Shown here piece by piece: positions 27,267 through 35,106 of a DNA stretch of 64,000 nt (position 1 is the first letter of the stretch; each line of letters begins with the position of its first letter). The stretch is from Synechococcus sp. WH 8101 (GTDB taxonomy: Bacteria; Cyanobacteriota; Cyanobacteriia; PCC-6307; Cyanobiaceae): assembly GCF_004209775.1 (NCBI RefSeq), contig NZ_CP035914.1:1240001-1304000 (forward strand), given 5' to 3'. Made by a program: the position numbers and the translations under genes. Below the pieces are notes generated by a model. That model did not search any database. It saw only the letters and a program-made list of their open reading frames with translations, and was not told the origin of the DNA.

Positions 27267-27964
27267 CACCCACCGATCCATGTCCCCGCGTCTTCATTGG
27301 TTTTGATCCGCGCGAAGACGTGGCGGTGAATGTGCTCACCGATTCGATGCAGCGTCATGCCAGCGTGCCAGTGCAGATCGCCCAGATCCGCCTCTCCCAG
27401 CTGCGCTCGGTGTACACCCGGCCGCACAATCCACTCCAGAGCACGGAGTTCTCCTTCAGTCGCTTTCTGGTGCCCTGGCTCTGCGGCTACGAAGGTTGGG
27501 CCCTCTTCATCGATGCCGACATGCTCTGCCTCGGTGATCTGGCTGAACTCTGGGCCCTGCGCGACGACCGCTATGCGGTGCAGGTGGTCAAGCATCAGCA
27601 CGACTGCGAGTCGGGCACCAAATTCCAGGGCATGCCCCAGACCCCCTATCGCCGCAAGAACTGGTCGTCGGTGATGTTGTTCAACTGTGATCGCTGCAAG
27701 GCACTCACCCCCCAGGTGGTGAACACGGCCAGCGGTCTGGAGCTGCACCAGTTCCAATGGCTCGAGGACGGCGAGATCGGCGAACTGCCGCCGCAATGGA
27801 ATGTGCTGGTGGGTGTGCAGGACGTTCCCGAAGACGCCCGCATCCTCCATTACACCCTGGGCGGTCCCTGGTTTGACGACTGCCAGACCATGCCTCGCTC
27901 CGAGCTCTGGACACAGGCCCGCCAGGCCCTCAACCACCCCTTAGCGCTTCAAGCTTCTTCGTGA
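27263..27964 (+). CDS. Glycosyltransferase family 8-like protein
   Basis: 233 residues, GT-A-like. The DxD motif is in WALFIDADMLCLGD, followed by VMLFNCDRC and a C-terminal ILHYTLGGPWFD segment that supplies the metal-binding His. Sugar donor and acceptor are unknown. It overlaps acsF by 4 bases (ATGA) and the next gene by 1 base (TGATG), so tight coupling ties a sugar-transfer enzyme to tetrapyrrole and diiron genes for reasons not clear from sequence. Confidence 0.75.
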   Translation: MTPTDPCPRVFIGFDPREDVAVNVLTDSMQRHASVPVQIAQIRLSQLRSVYTRPHNPLQSTEFSFSRFLVPWLCGYEGWALFIDADMLCLGDLAELWALRDDRYAVQVVKHQHDCESGTKFQGMPQTPYRRKNWSSVMLFNCDRCKALTPQVVNTASGLELHQFQWLEDGEIGELPPQWNVLVGVQDVPEDARILHYTLGGPWFDDCQTMPRSELWTQARQALNHPLALQASS

Positions 27965-28644
27965 TGACCCAGCTCGACTTTGCCAGTGCGGCCTACCGCG
28001 AGGCCTACAGCCGGATCAACGGCGTTGTGATTGTGGGCGAAGGTCTCGCCAATCGCCATTTCCAGATGTTGGCGCGGCGCATTCCCGCTGATCGCGACGA
28101 GCTGCAGCGGCTCGGACGGATGGAGGGAGACCATGCCAGCGCCTTTGTGGGCTGTGGTCGCAACCTCGGCGTGGTGGCCGATCTGCCCTTGGCCCGACAC
28201 CTGTTTCAGCCCCTCCATGATCTGTTCAAACGCCACGACCACGACGGCAATCGGGCCGAATGCCTGGTGATCCAGGGGTTGATCGTGGAATGTTTCGCCG
28301 TGGCGGCTTACCGCCACTATCTGCCGGTGGCTGATGCCTACGCCCGGCCGATCACCGCAGCGGTGATGAACGATGAATCGGAACATCTCGACTACGCCGA
28401 GACCTGGCTGCAGCGCCATTTCGATCAGGTGAAGGCCCGGGTCAGCGCGGTGGTGGTGGAGGCGTTGCCCCTCACCCTGGCGATGTTGCAGTCGCTCGCT
28501 GCAGACATGCGACAGATCGGCATGGATCCGGTGGAAACCCTGGCCAGCTTCAGTGAACTGTTTCGGGAGGCGTTGGAATCGGTGGGATTTGAGGCTGTGG
28601 AGGCCAGGCGACTGCTGATGCGCGCGGCCGCCCGGATGGCCTGA
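27964..28644 (+). CDS. Aldehyde-deformylating-oxygenase-like diiron protein
   Basis: 227 residues, ferritin-like four-helix protein. All six metal ligands of cyanobacterial aldehyde deformylating oxygenase are present at a constant offset of six residues: Glu26, Glu54, His57, Glu109, Glu138, His141. The core YSRIN-(V)I-GE, RMExDHxxxFxxCGRNLGV and ESEHLDYAETWL is conserved, including a Cys equivalent to the CGKNLGV cysteine. ADO makes alkanes from fatty aldehydes and is normally next to acyl-ACP reductase. Here the reductase is absent and the gene lies in a tetrapyrrole operon, so a paralogue with another or low-oxygen role is likely. Coupled to the glycosyltransferase. Confidence 0.8.
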   Translation: MTQLDFASAAYREAYSRINGVVIVGEGLANRHFQMLARRIPADRDELQRLGRMEGDHASAFVGCGRNLGVVADLPLARHLFQPLHDLFKRHDHDGNRAECLVIQGLIVECFAVAAYRHYLPVADAYARPITAAVMNDESEHLDYAETWLQRHFDQVKARVSAVVVEALPLTLAMLQSLAADMRQIGMDPVETLASFSELFREALESVGFEAVEARRLLMRAAARMA

Positions 28645-28670
28645 TCGCCGGGTCTGATCGCTTGGCCTGA

Positions 28671-29009
28671 TCAATCCAGGGCCACAGGGGCTGCCGCCGG
28701 AGGCAGCCCACCAGCATTGCGGTTGAGCCACTCCGGTTCGAGCGACAGGGGTTGGGGGGCGACGCCGAAGCGAAGCTGCAGCCAGGTGGCCACGTTCGGG
28801 TCCTGCACCACCACCGCCTCCCGGCCGGCCACACCGAACACCCCTTCCGACCAGGCCTCGGGGAGATACCAGATCCCGGCGTCGCTGGGGGAGGAATGGG
28901 CGTGGCGTTCCTTGATCAGTTCGCGCAACTGGCCATCACCACTGAGGCGCCCGACGGGGGCGATCAGAGCCTGCAGGCCGGAGGAGGAGTTCTGGGGGGC
29001 GCGGGCCAT
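28671..29009 (-). CDS. Hypothetical protein, about 112 aa
   Basis: Unrecognised soluble protein with segments IKERHAHSSPSDAGIWYLPEAWSEGVFGVAGREAVVVQDPNVATWLQLRFGV. The start at 29009 is preferred. The earlier Met at 29048 would put the start codon inside the shared upstream element. It is divergent from heme oxygenase and convergent with the ADO-like gene. Confidence 0.5.
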   Translation of the reverse strand: MARAPQNSSSGLQALIAPVGRLSGDGQLRELIKERHAHSSPSDAGIWYLPEAWSEGVFGVAGREAVVVQDPNVATWLQLRFGVAPQPLSLEPEWLNRNAGGLPPAAAPVALD

Positions 29010-29046
29010 GACAACACACAACAAACCGAAAACATTGAACCATGGC

Positions 29047-29059
29047 ATAACGGCAGCGT
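29047..29059 (-). promoter_or_regulatory. Shared element ACGCTNNYGTTAT before heme oxygenase
   Basis: On the minus strand reads ACGCTGCCGTTAT, continuing GCCATGG. It lies 33 bases before the heme oxygenase ATG and in the divergent region with the small hypothetical gene. Overlapping plus-strand sequence TACTGTTGACAC shares TACTGTT with the psbA site. Confidence 0.45.
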
Positions 29060-29091
29060 ATTACTGTTGACACATTGGTTGCCTCGTTGCC

Positions 29092-29772
29092 ATGACCGCC
29101 AGCCACTCGATTTCCGATCACGCCAAGCCCGCCGATGCCGACATGCGTCGCGGCTTTGGCCCAAGAGTGCGCAAGCTGCACAGCCGTATCGGCAAAGCGC
29201 ATCACAAGGCCGAAGGCATGTCCTTCTCCAGAGCCCTTCTTGCCGGTGATGCGTCGCCTCGTCAGCTGGCGGCCCTGATGCGGGCGCTGGCGCCGGCCTA
29301 TGCCTTCCTTGAACAGGAAGCGCCCGATCTGGCCTTCTCGCTCGGATCTGATTCGATTCCCTGGCACGACCTGGCCCGCACCACCGCCCTGCGCCACGAC
29401 CTCGCCATCCTCGCCAGTGTTGCCGCCACGCCGGCATCGGCGGCGGCGGCGATCTGGATGGAGCAACTGCAGCAGCTGGCCCGCCAGGCCCCCCATCGGC
29501 TGATGGCCCATGTGTACGTGCGCTACGGCGGCGATCTCTCCGGCGGCCAGCAATTGGCGGCCCAGGCCAACGCCATCCTGAACAAGGCCGGCCTTCCCGC
29601 CCTCAGCTTCTGGTCGTTCACGGCACCGATCACCGAGCTCAAGCTGGCGCTCCATGACGGCTTCGAAGCAATGGAACTGTCCGAAGCCGAGGAGGTGGAA
29701 CTGCTGGATGAGGCGGTGCAGGCCTTCCACGCCACCCAGCGCTTGCTGGCGGAACTGGCCCAGCTCGACTGA
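29092..29772 (+). CDS. ho2: Heme oxygenase
   Basis: Opens heme to biliverdin with O2 and ferredoxin electrons, the first step to phycobilins. 226 residues. The proximal heme ligand His is in the N-terminal KLHSRIGKAHHKAE helix, and the distal helix has the family signature HVYVRYGGDLSGGQQLA. It is placed before hemN and after acsF as in the micro-oxic chlAII-ho2-hemN cluster of Synechocystis, so it is probably the second, low-oxygen heme oxygenase. The N-terminal 20 residues before MRRGFG are non-conserved. Confidence 0.9.
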   Translation: MTASHSISDHAKPADADMRRGFGPRVRKLHSRIGKAHHKAEGMSFSRALLAGDASPRQLAALMRALAPAYAFLEQEAPDLAFSLGSDSIPWHDLARTTALRHDLAILASVAATPASAAAAIWMEQLQQLARQAPHRLMAHVYVRYGGDLSGGQQLAAQANAILNKAGLPALSFWSFTAPITELKLALHDGFEAMELSEAEEVELLDEAVQAFHATQRLLAELAQLD

Positions 29773-29841
29773 TCACACCAAAACAGCCCCACGGGTCGCT
29801 GCCCCCGGCCCCGTTCATCCATCCCGCCACCAAGCCATCGC

Positions 29842-31203
29842 ATGACAGCAACGCCCCAGACCAGCCGTGCCCTCGAGTTGCTGCTCAAACATGATCGGCC
29901 GGTACCCCGATACACCAGCTACCCCACCGCCGCTGCGTTTCGCACCGATGTGGGCGACCTCCAGTTGCGGCAACAGCTAGCGGAAGTCACCGACGCGCCC
30001 CTGTCGCTGTACGTCCATGTGCCCTTCTGTCGCCATGCCTGCTGGTATTGCGGCTGCAACCGGATCACCACCCAGCTCGGTTCCAAGGTGGTGGAGCCCT
30101 ATCTCGCCTCGTTGGCACAGGAACTGGAGCTGATCACCGAGGCCATGCCCCAACGCCGGCGACTGGCGCAGATGCATTGGGGCGGCGGCACCCCGAACTA
30201 TCTGAATCGGGAGGAAACGTCCCAGCTCTGGGAGCTGATCCGTCGCCATTTCGATTTTGACGACGACCTGGAGGCCTCGATTGAGGTCAACCCGGAAGGT
30301 CTCAGCCGCGATGCGGCCTGCCAGCTGCGGGAGCTGGGCTTCAACCGCATCAGTTTCGGTATCCAGGATGCGGATCCGGATGTGCAGAACGCCGTCAACC
30401 GGGTGGTGCCGGACACCCAGTTGCGCCGCGCGATGCACTGGCTACGGGAAGCGGGCTTCGAGAGTGTGAATGTGGATCTGATCTGTGGTCTGCCCCTCCA
30501 GACCCCGGAGCGGTTCCAGCGCACGCTGGAGCTGGTGCAGGAGTTGCGCCCGGATCGGATCTCTCTGTTTTCCTTTGCCTACCTGCCCGAGCAGTTGCCG
30601 ATGCAGCGCAAGATTCAGGCGGAGGATCTCCCCAGCCAGCGGCAACGGCTGAGCATGCTGGAGGACGCCAATCAGCTCCTCTGCGTCAACGGCTACGACG
30701 CGATCGGCATGGACCATTACGCACTGCATGACGATGGTTTGGCGGAGGCCGCCCGGGAGGGCCGGCTGCATCGCAACTTTCAGGGCTACACCACAGGCGG
30801 TGAGCTGGATCTGCTCGGGATCGGGCCGAGCGCGATCAGCCAGTTCCGCCATCTGTTCAGCCAGAACGAACGGGATCTCAAGGCCTATGGCGCTGCTCTG
30901 AACCAGGGGCAGTTGCCCGTGGAACGGGGTCTGCTGGTGACCGAACCGGATGTGCTGCAACGCCGGGAGCTGATCCGCGAGGTGATGTGTCGGTTTGAAG
31001 TTCAGCTGCCGCCAACCGGTTTTGAGCAGGAATTGGCCGATTTCAAGCAGCTGGAATGCGATGGCTTGGTCTGTCTGAGCCGCGGCGTTGATGGAAGCAT
31101 CAACGTGCGCGTGACCACGGATGGCCGGTGGTTGATTCGCACAATCGCTGCCGTGTTGGATCCGAACCAACGGCATCAAGCCAGCGGATCGCGGCTGATC
31201 TGA
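29842..31203 (+). CDS. hemN: Oxygen-independent coproporphyrinogen III oxidase
   Basis: Radical SAM enzyme that decarboxylates coproporphyrinogen III without O2. 453 residues. The cluster motif is CRHACWYCGC (CX3CX2CXC), followed by the GGGTPNYL, EVNPEG, RISFGIQD and GLPLQTPERF segments of the HemN family. It lies 69 bases after heme oxygenase on the same strand. It replaces the O2-dependent HemF when oxygen is low, which fits the surrounding genes. Confidence 0.93.
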   Translation: MTATPQTSRALELLLKHDRPVPRYTSYPTAAAFRTDVGDLQLRQQLAEVTDAPLSLYVHVPFCRHACWYCGCNRITTQLGSKVVEPYLASLAQELELITEAMPQRRRLAQMHWGGGTPNYLNREETSQLWELIRRHFDFDDDLEASIEVNPEGLSRDAACQLRELGFNRISFGIQDADPDVQNAVNRVVPDTQLRRAMHWLREAGFESVNVDLICGLPLQTPERFQRTLELVQELRPDRISLFSFAYLPEQLPMQRKIQAEDLPSQRQRLSMLEDANQLLCVNGYDAIGMDHYALHDDGLAEAAREGRLHRNFQGYTTGGELDLLGIGPSAISQFRHLFSQNERDLKAYGAALNQGQLPVERGLLVTEPDVLQRRELIREVMCRFEVQLPPTGFEQELADFKQLECDGLVCLSRGVDGSINVRVTTDGRWLIRTIAAVLDPNQRHQASGSRLI

Positions 31204-31238
31204 AGTGGCCAACATTCCTGGTTTGAAGCCACATCACA

Positions 31239-33404
31239 ATGGAGTCAGAGCTCCCCGCAGCCATGTCTCCAGATCGGGTTGAGAACGCCACCCTGCAGCG
31301 TCTCGCCCCTCATCTGGTGGCGCGGCCCCGACGCGGTGTGGTGGGCAGCAGTCGCCAGGCCAAACAATTGCGTGAGGCGATTCGAACCGCTGCTGCTGAT
31401 CGGGAGCGCCATGCCGTGTTGGTGTTCGGTGAACCGGGCCTGGAGAAAGACAACCTGGCGGCGCTGATTCATTTCGGTTCTGTCGATCGCCATCGGCTGA
31501 TGTTGCGGATCGACGGCTCACGGATGCGCTCCGATGGGGCCGACCTCTTCGGTACTGCGTCCCAATCCGAGGATCCGCCCCTGTTGCAGCTGTTGGGCGA
31601 TGGCTCTCTGCTGGTCGACAACCTCGATCAGGTGCCGGAGCCGGCCAGGCAGGCCTTGCTCGATCTGGCCCGCACCGGTGCGTGGCGATCGGTGGGTTCC
31701 ACCGATCCACCGCATCGGTTTCAGGGGCGCTTGTTCTTCACCGCCGAAACCACCCAGACCCCATTCGATGGCTGCTGCAGCGTGATCAGGGTGCCGCCCC
31801 TAAGGGTGCGGCGTCAGGATCTGGGCGAGTGGCTGCGCTATGGCGTGCGCCAACGCAGCCGCAGCCTTGGCTGGGAGCCGGCGCCGGAGGTGCCAATGGC
31901 CGTGGTGAAGCAACTGCAGACCCATGATTTCCCCAACAACCTGCGCGAACTGGATGCGCTGATCGATCGAGCCATCCAGCAGGTGCGCCATCAGGAGAAC
32001 CATCAGAACAACACACGCACGCGGCGTGGGCCGAAACAGTTGCCGGAGGATGTGTTCTGGACCTCACCACGGCAGGAGCACGCCCGCTTCGATCTCTGGC
32101 GCTGGAAACCGCAGCTGCGCGATTGGATGCGATCACCACGGCTCTGGAACGGCCTGCTGTTCGGTCTGGTGAGCTGGGTGTTTGTGCTGGTGAATCTCTG
32201 GCTCTGGCAGGGCCCCCAGGATCGGGCCCACAACGGCGCCCTGAACCTGTTCTGGGCTTGGTGGTGGCCCTTGATCCTGATCGGTTTCCCCCTGGTGGGG
32301 CGGCTCTGGTGTTCCTTCTGCCCGTTCATGGTGTGGGGCACGATCACGCAGCGCCTGGCGCAAAGGCTGGGCTGGCAACCGCTGGCCTGGCCCCGAGGCG
32401 ATCACGACCGCTGGGCCTCGCGTTGGCTCAGCGCTGGCTTTGCGTTGATTCTGATCTGGGAAGCGGTGTGGGACCTTCCCAACACGGCCTGGTTGAGCAG
32501 TTCCCTGTTGCTGTTGATCACCGCTGGTGCCGTGATCGGCTCCCTGCGCTTTGAGAAACGGTTCTGGTGCCGCTACCTCTGCCCGATCGGTGGCATGAAC
32601 GGCCTGTTCGCCAAGCTTTCGATTCTGGAGTTGCGCGCCCAGGCCGGCATCTGCAGCGGCAATTGCAGCAGCTACGCCTGCTTCAAAGGCGGGCCGGCGG
32701 AAGGGGAGGGTCTGGCCACGGAGGGTTGCCCGCTCGGCACCCATCCCGCCCACCTGCGCGACAACCGCAACTGCGTGCTTTGCCTCAGCTGCGCCCAGGC
32801 CTGTCCGCATCGCTCGGTCCGTCTGGCGATCCGCCCGCCTGCTGCAGATCTGCAACGGGAGATGGTGACTCCCGAGGGGGAACCGTCCTTGCTGTTGATC
32901 CTGGTGGGAAGCATTGCCCTCGGCCATTGGCAGCGCCTGTGGCAGTGGAGTGGTCTCGCGCCGGCCAGCCTCAGCGAGGGGCCCCTCCTACCGCGACTTG
33001 CTGTGGCGTCGGCGACCTTGGCCCTGCCCGCCCTGATGTTTTGGCTCGGCCGGACAGTCGTGAGTCGGATCCGGCTCGAACGCTGCCTTTACGGATTGCT
33101 TCCGTTGTTCTGGGCCCTGTTGCTCGCGCACCATCTCCCCCTGGGGATGTCGGAAGCGGGACTCCTGCTGCCCGTCAGCCTGTCGCCCTGGCTTGGCGGC
33201 GCGGCCCTGTCATTGCCCCACTGGCAGGCTCAGCCCGCGGTGATCGGCTTCTGCCAGAGCGGCGTGGTCGCCCTCGGAGCGATCTGGAGCCTGGTGATCC
33301 TGCGCCGCATGTTCAGCCATCGCCGCAGCGTCTGGATCGGAGCGTCCAGCCTGATGGTCACGCTGGCGATCTGCGGCCGCTGGCTGGTGAATGGATCGGG
33401 GTAG
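31239..33404 (+). CDS. AAA (sigma-54-activator-like) domain fused to membrane polyferredoxin
   Basis: 721 residues. Residues about 30-270 resemble the AAA domain of NtrC-type activators, with a P-loop-like GEPGLEKDN (64-72), GDGSLLVDNLDQVP as Walker B, and NNLRELDALIDRAI. The GAFTGA loop that touches sigma-54 is missing. Residues about 310-720 form a NapH/NosR/CcoG-like membrane ferredoxin: membrane helices, CSFCPFMVWG, CRYLCPIGGMNG, CSGNCSSYACFKGG, and the 4Fe-4S motif CVLCLSCAQACP. Cyanobacteria are known to lack sigma-54, so the AAA part must do something else, perhaps ATP-driven or sensory. It lies just after hemN and reads into the tRNA-Pro gene. Confidence 0.8.
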   Translation: MESELPAAMSPDRVENATLQRLAPHLVARPRRGVVGSSRQAKQLREAIRTAAADRERHAVLVFGEPGLEKDNLAALIHFGSVDRHRLMLRIDGSRMRSDGADLFGTASQSEDPPLLQLLGDGSLLVDNLDQVPEPARQALLDLARTGAWRSVGSTDPPHRFQGRLFFTAETTQTPFDGCCSVIRVPPLRVRRQDLGEWLRYGVRQRSRSLGWEPAPEVPMAVVKQLQTHDFPNNLRELDALIDRAIQQVRHQENHQNNTRTRRGPKQLPEDVFWTSPRQEHARFDLWRWKPQLRDWMRSPRLWNGLLFGLVSWVFVLVNLWLWQGPQDRAHNGALNLFWAWWWPLILIGFPLVGRLWCSFCPFMVWGTITQRLAQRLGWQPLAWPRGDHDRWASRWLSAGFALILIWEAVWDLPNTAWLSSSLLLLITAGAVIGSLRFEKRFWCRYLCPIGGMNGLFAKLSILELRAQAGICSGNCSSYACFKGGPAEGEGLATEGCPLGTHPAHLRDNRNCVLCLSCAQACPHRSVRLAIRPPAADLQREMVTPEGEPSLLLILVGSIALGHWQRLWQWSGLAPASLSEGPLLPRLAVASATLALPALMFWLGRTVVSRIRLERCLYGLLPLFWALLLAHHLPLGMSEAGLLLPVSLSPWLGGAALSLPHWQAQPAVIGFCQSGVVALGAIWSLVILRRMFSHRRSVWIGASSLMVTLAICGRWLVNGSG

Positions 33405-33469
33405 AGGGATTTGAACCCCCGGCATCCTGCTCCCAAAGCAGGCGCGCTACCAAACTGCGCTATACCCCG
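33396..33469 (-). tRNA. tRNA-Pro (UGG)
   Basis: 74-base cloverleaf on the minus strand. The acceptor stem is CGGGGTA/TACCCCG, the anticodon arm CCTGC-TTTGGGA-GCAGG with anticodon TGG, and the T arm CCGGGGGTTCAAATCCC. No CCA is encoded. The last bases overlap the stop codon of the convergent polyferredoxin fusion gene. Confidence 0.95.
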
Positions 33470-33480
33470 GAAGCCCGATT

Positions 33481-33711
33481 CTAACGCCAGGGCTGTTCGG
33501 TGCTGAGATCTGCGGTCTGGCGGCGGAACAGCCCACCCAGGTAGTGACGCACCACCGAACGCTCCTTGCAGCCCTGTTGAAACAGGAATCCGGCGATTGC
33601 GGCCTGCACCAGGCGGTACTGGTCCCATTGGGGGTGGTCGGCAATGAACATCCCCATGGCGCGATAGAGATCCTCCGGCAACTGGTTTTCCACACTCACG
33701 TGAACCGGCAT
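33481..33711 (-). CDS. DUF2811 family protein
   Basis: About 76 residues. The segment HVSVENQLPEDLYRAMGMFIADHPQWDQYRLVQAAIAGFLFQQG, then VVRHYLGGLF, is typical of the small cyanobacterial DUF2811 family of unknown function, which has a ribbon-helix-helix-like look. Start at 33711 (MPVHVS) fits the family better than 33732. Confidence 0.7.
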   Translation of the reverse strand: MPVHVSVENQLPEDLYRAMGMFIADHPQWDQYRLVQAAIAGFLFQQGCKERSVVRHYLGGLFRRQTADLSTEQPWR

Positions 33712-34127
33712 CGCATCAGGTGTCTCCTGCAACTCGCTCTCTCGCTGTCAACCCATCCATCACGCCATGGCAACCGGTCGACTGTCAAAACGGCTTGATC
33801 GGAGGTGATGCAACGGGTGCGTTAGAGCAGATTGCTTGCCCTTACTGGGTTTTGAGGATGGCGATGTGTGCTGGAACACCATCCGGAAGCGGCCTGGAGC
33901 TCGCCGTCAAGGGGAAAGGGGGTTTTCCCGAGCTGCCCGACAGAACCCCGCTCGGCCATTCGATTGCCGTGATTGCCCCTGTGGAAAAGCTGTGGAAACG
34001 ATTGGTTGCGAGGGGGAAAGGAGCTCTGTTCAAGGCTGCTGATCGATCCGCTCCGCTGGCACAGCAATCGCGATCAGCGGACGCAGCCAGGGATTGTTGC
34101 CATGGTGATGGGGTGCGCGTTCTATCG
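33712..34127. other. Gene-free stretch with two DnaA-box-like sites
   Basis: A reading frame runs open in phase with the aldo/keto reductase but shows no conserved sequence or start signal. TGTGGAAAA (33980-33988) and TGTGGAAAC (33991-33999) match, on the minus strand, the TTTTCCACA form of cyanobacterial DnaA boxes. No origin gene such as dnaN is nearby, so this is only noted. Confidence 0.4.
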
Positions 34128-35081
34128 ATGAAGACGCTCCCTCTGGCCAATGGCGATCGGATGCCGATCCTTGGCCTTGGCACCTGGAAATCGGAACCGG
34201 GACAGGTGGAAGCAGTGGTGAGGGAAGCGATCCGCCTGGGCTATCGCCACATCGATTGCGCCTGGTTCTACGGCAATGAGCGCGAAATCGGTCGGGCGAT
34301 TGCGGCAGCCATCGCGGCCGGTGAGGTGCGCCGCGACCAGCTCTGGATCACCTCCAAGCTCTGGTCCAACAGTCATGGTCGTGAGCGGGTCGAGCCCGCC
34401 CTGCGTGAGACGCTCGAGCATCTCGAGCTGGAGTGGCTGGATCTCTATCTGATCCATTGGCCGATTCCGATTCAACCCTCAGTGCAGTTCCCCGCTTCTG
34501 CCGAGGATTTTCTCGATCCCATGGCCATGCCGCTCAGCGACACCTGGGCCGGCATGGAGGCGGTGGCTGAATGTGGTCTGACACGTCACATCGGGGTCAG
34601 CAACGTGTCGATCGCGAAGTTACAGAACCTGATGGTCCACAGCCGGCGCCCCCCGGAAGTGAATCAGGTGGAACTGCACCCGCTGCTGCAACAACCCGAG
34701 CTGGTCAGTTTCTGCCAACGTCACAACATTCTCGTAACCGCCTATTCACCCCTGGGATCGATGGACCGTCCCAGTTTTGTGCAAGCCAGCGATGCGCCGG
34801 TCCTGCTCGAGCACCCGGAGATCGTTGCCATCGCCGCTGAGCAGGGCTGCACCCCCGCCCAGGTGTTGCTCGCTTGGCAGGTGCAGCGGAACATTGCTGT
34901 GATTCCAAAAACGGTGACCTTGTCACGGTTGCGGCAGAACCTGGAGGCCGCTGCCGTCGAACTCACCCCGACGGCGATGGCCCGGATTGCCCAGTTGGAT
35001 CGGGGCTATCGCTTCATCGATGGTCGATTCTGGGTGCTTGAGAACGGCCCCTGGTCCCTGGCCTCCATCTGGGACACCTGA
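34128..35081 (+). CDS. Aldo/keto reductase
   Basis: NADPH-dependent (beta/alpha)8-barrel reductase of 317 residues. Family signatures: GLGTWKSEPGQVEAVVREAIRLGYRHIDCAWFYGNE (catalytic Asp and Tyr), LDLYLIHWP (catalytic His), and VIPKTVTLSRLRQNLEA for cofactor binding. Substrate unknown; aldehydes or ketones of sugar or lipid origin are typical. Start at ATG 34128 lies directly before the conserved N-terminal strand. Confidence 0.9.
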   Translation: MKTLPLANGDRMPILGLGTWKSEPGQVEAVVREAIRLGYRHIDCAWFYGNEREIGRAIAAAIAAGEVRRDQLWITSKLWSNSHGRERVEPALRETLEHLELEWLDLYLIHWPIPIQPSVQFPASAEDFLDPMAMPLSDTWAGMEAVAECGLTRHIGVSNVSIAKLQNLMVHSRRPPEVNQVELHPLLQQPELVSFCQRHNILVTAYSPLGSMDRPSFVQASDAPVLLEHPEIVAIAAEQGCTPAQVLLAWQVQRNIAVIPKTVTLSRLRQNLEAAAVELTPTAMARIAQLDRGYRFIDGRFWVLENGPWSLASIWDT

Positions 35082-35106
35082 ATCGTGGCGAGCCAAGTGA
35101 TGGCAC

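Noticed and set aside
33720-34127. N-terminal extension of the aldo/keto reductase
   Set aside because: Barrel homology starts at 34128; the extension has no conserved sequence.
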